NCBI GenBank assembly: GCA_035527235.1
Contig: DATLAV010000092.1
Coordinates: 1-15,584 of the forward strand
Source: BS750m-G28 sp035527235
GTDB taxonomy: Archaea; Thermoproteota; Bathyarchaeia; TCS64
Reading direction: 5' to 3'
Length of the DNA stretch: 15,584 nt
Under the pieces are notes generated by a model. That model saw only the letters and a list, made by a program, of their open reading frames with translations, had not been told where the DNA came from and made no database searches. Every line of letters begins with the position of its first letter. Position 1 is the stretch's first letter. The translations under genes and the position numbers were made by a program. Below, one piece after another: positions 14,248 to 15,584 of the stretch.

Positions 14248-15313
14248 AATGAAGGTAGCGGTACTGGGAGCGACTGGCGCAGCCGGTCAGAACATCGTGG
14301 AGGTCCTCGTGGGCCACCCCTGGTTTGGTATAGACTGCCTCGCGGCCTCGGAGAGGTCCGAGGGGAAGAGTTACAGGGACGCCGTCGAAGGCGCCGTCTT
14401 CTTCGAGAGGACGCCCGGTGACGACATCATGGAGATGACGGTGCAGAACACGGACAAGGTGGATCCGAGGTACTACGACCTGGCGTTCAGCGCCCTCCCC
14501 GCATCGGTGGCGAAGGGCGTCGAGGCACGTTTCGCAGAGCATATCCCGGTATTCAGCACTGCGTCCGCCTACAGGTACGAGGATGACGTCCCGGTGCTCA
14601 TCCCGGAGGTAAACCCCGGGCACATCGGGCTCGTGGACACCCAGAGGGAGAACCGGGGCTGGGCGGGCTACATCGTGCCGGGCCCCAACTGCACGACGGT
14701 GGGGCTGGTGATGACACTCAAGCCCATCCAGGACGCCTTTGGGGTCAAGACGGTCCGGATGGTCTCCATGCAGAGCCTCTCGGGTGCCGGAGAGAAGGGG
14801 CTGAGGGAGGACTCGCCGTACAGGAAGATGGTGGAGATGAACGTCTACCCGTGGATCGAGGGGGAGGAGGGGAAGGTCGTCGCGGAGACGAACATGCTCC
14901 TCGGGAAGCTGGTGGATGGCAAGATTGTGGACGCCGGGATAGATGTCCACCCGACCTGCACGAGGGTCTACGTTGACAGGGTGCACACGGAGGTGGTGGA
15001 CGTCGTGACGGAGAGGCCCGCGACGCTGGAGGGGATCAGGGCGGCCCTGGAGGGCTTCAGGTCCGCGCCCCAGAAGCTGAAGCTGCCGACCAACGCCGAG
15101 CGGCCCATCCTGGTCCTCGACGAGGTTGACATGCCCCAGCCAAAGCTGCATAGCTCCAAGGGGTTCATGGTGACCCTGGTGGGGAGGCTGAGCGAGATCC
15201 CCCACGTGGAGAATGGGTTCACCTACATCGTGACCAGCGACAACCTGGAGAAAGGCGCCGGTGTGGGGGCGGTCCAGAACGCCGAGTTCATGAAGGCCAA
15301 GGGCTATCTATAG
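14240..15313 (+). CDS. asd: aspartate-semialdehyde dehydrogenase
   Basis: 357 residues. It reduces 4-aspartyl phosphate with NAD(P)H to L-aspartate 4-semialdehyde. The nucleotide-binding loop is VAVLGATGAAGQ (6-17). The catalytic cysteine is C151 in GPNCTT, with the archaeal/fungal-type context. LSGAGEKG (180-187) is the glycine-rich loop, and R242/H249 keep the seven-residue spacing of the substrate-binding arginine and catalytic histidine. Length is normal. The ATG at 14240 overlaps the end of lysC by eight bases and follows AGGAGG at 14227-14232. A second in-frame ATG at 14249 lacks such spacing. With lysC it makes the aspartate semialdehyde used by the DUF39 enzyme at the start of the same cluster. 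Ends in TAG. Confidence 0.95.
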   Translation: MSKMKVAVLGATGAAGQNIVEVLVGHPWFGIDCLAASERSEGKSYRDAVEGAVFFERTPGDDIMEMTVQNTDKVDPRYYDLAFSALPASVAKGVEARFAEHIPVFSTASAYRYEDDVPVLIPEVNPGHIGLVDTQRENRGWAGYIVPGPNCTTVGLVMTLKPIQDAFGVKTVRMVSMQSLSGAGEKGLREDSPYRKMVEMNVYPWIEGEEGKVVAETNMLLGKLVDGKIVDAGIDVHPTCTRVYVDRVHTEVVDVVTERPATLEGIRAALEGFRSAPQKLKLPTNAERPILVLDEVDMPQPKLHSSKGFMVTLVGRLSEIPHVENGFTYIVTSDNLEKGAGVGAVQNAEFMKAKGYL

Positions 15314-15335
15314 GAGCCCACTCCACCTCCCAAGC

Positions 15336-15361
15336 CCCTTTTAAGGGCGCGTAATATTTTT
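15336..15361 (+). terminator. hairpin plus T-run after asd
   Basis: CCCTT (15336-15340) can pair with AAGGG (15343-15347). A run of five Ts at 15357-15361 follows. It lies 23 bases after the asd stop and is the natural end of the cluster. The hairpin is short, so the T-run may be the active part. Confidence 0.45.
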
Positions 15362-15549
15362 ACACCTGAAGCCCCTTTTGCGAAGGTTTCTTTACGAAAA
15401 CGGTATTAAAACAGGGCTCAAATCATTGGATCCTAGTATTGATCGCCGCCGTTTTCATCATCATAAGAATGATGGGAAAACGATAGGAAAAATACCAAAT
15501 GGATCTTGATGTGGGATCTCAAGATCATTGTACGGGTCGAGACAGTATC

Positions 15550-15584
15550 TTAGAAGCTCAGCTTGCCCAGGCGCCTCAGGTAAA
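15550..15584 (-). CDS. possible C-terminal end of a convergent gene (partial)
   Basis: On the minus strand the last bases read YLRRLGKLSF followed by TAA at 15552-15550, using AGG/CGC/CTG/AAG codons like the real genes here. It may be the end of a gene entering from beyond the window. Only ten codons are visible. The 188 bases before it (15362-15549) are A+T-richer and hold no gene I can support. Confidence 0.3.
   Translation of the reverse strand, partial: YLRRLGKLSF

Noticed and set aside
1..15584. CRISPR array, tRNA, rRNA, transposase or toxin-antitoxin system
   Set aside because: No regularly spaced repeats, no tRNA T-loop-like GGTTCRA context in the gaps, no rRNA-like blocks, and no matching protein motifs were seen on either strand.

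Overview
The window looks like chromosomal DNA from a G+C-rich archaeon. The evidence is a stand-alone alanyl-tRNA editing protein, TATA-like boxes followed by short leaders, many GTG and TTG starts, AGG/GAG/AAG-rich codon use, and a complete gene set for the archaeal 'sulfide directly to homocysteine' route. I cannot fix the lineage: a methanogen-like euryarchaeon or a Bathyarchaeia-like TACK archaeon would both fit. Every intact gene ends in an ordinary TAA, TGA or TAG.

Layout. Positions 1-2298 hold a possible tail of an upstream gene, an AlaX editing protein, and a LemA/HtpX (M48) membrane-protease pair with overlapping genes. Positions 2356-3273 are a decayed patch. It has a minus-strand flavodoxin-like gene with an in-frame TAG at codon 19, an unidentified coding-like remnant also broken by TAG, and three copies of TTTACGCGCG, one of them inverted. 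Positions 3307-4668 carry two small membrane proteins: a histidine-bearing four-helix protein in a more A+T-rich island, and a minus-strand zinc-ribbon multi-pass protein. Positions 4792-6569 are a tandem pair of DUF4438 paralogues. Convergent to them at 6588-7817 is a full-length MFS transporter gene with three in-frame stops, each at a position where tryptophan would fit. Positions 7918-10255 carry two co-directional metallopeptidase-family genes, M42 and M20.

The core of the window is 10346-15313. It is a tight co-directional cluster of DUF39-CBS, NIL-ferredoxin, UPF0280, aspartate kinase and aspartate-semialdehyde dehydrogenase. Together these lead from aspartate to aspartyl phosphate, to aspartate semialdehyde, and then by reductive sulfur transfer to homocysteine. 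Homoserine, O-acylhomoserine and cystathionine are not needed. The pathway is known from methanogens (MA1821, MA1822 and MA1715 of Methanosarcina acetivorans). The cluster has its own TATA-like promoter, a strong Shine-Dalgarno sequence and an upstream inverted repeat. It probably ends at a hairpin plus T-run after asd.

The main oddities are the first gene of that cluster, whose best ribosome-binding site and ATG lie one base out of frame with the conserved N-terminus, and the cluster of nonsense codons in the transporter and flavodoxin genes. I found no CRISPR array, rRNA, tRNA or insertion-sequence transposase, and no clearly new defence or mobile system.
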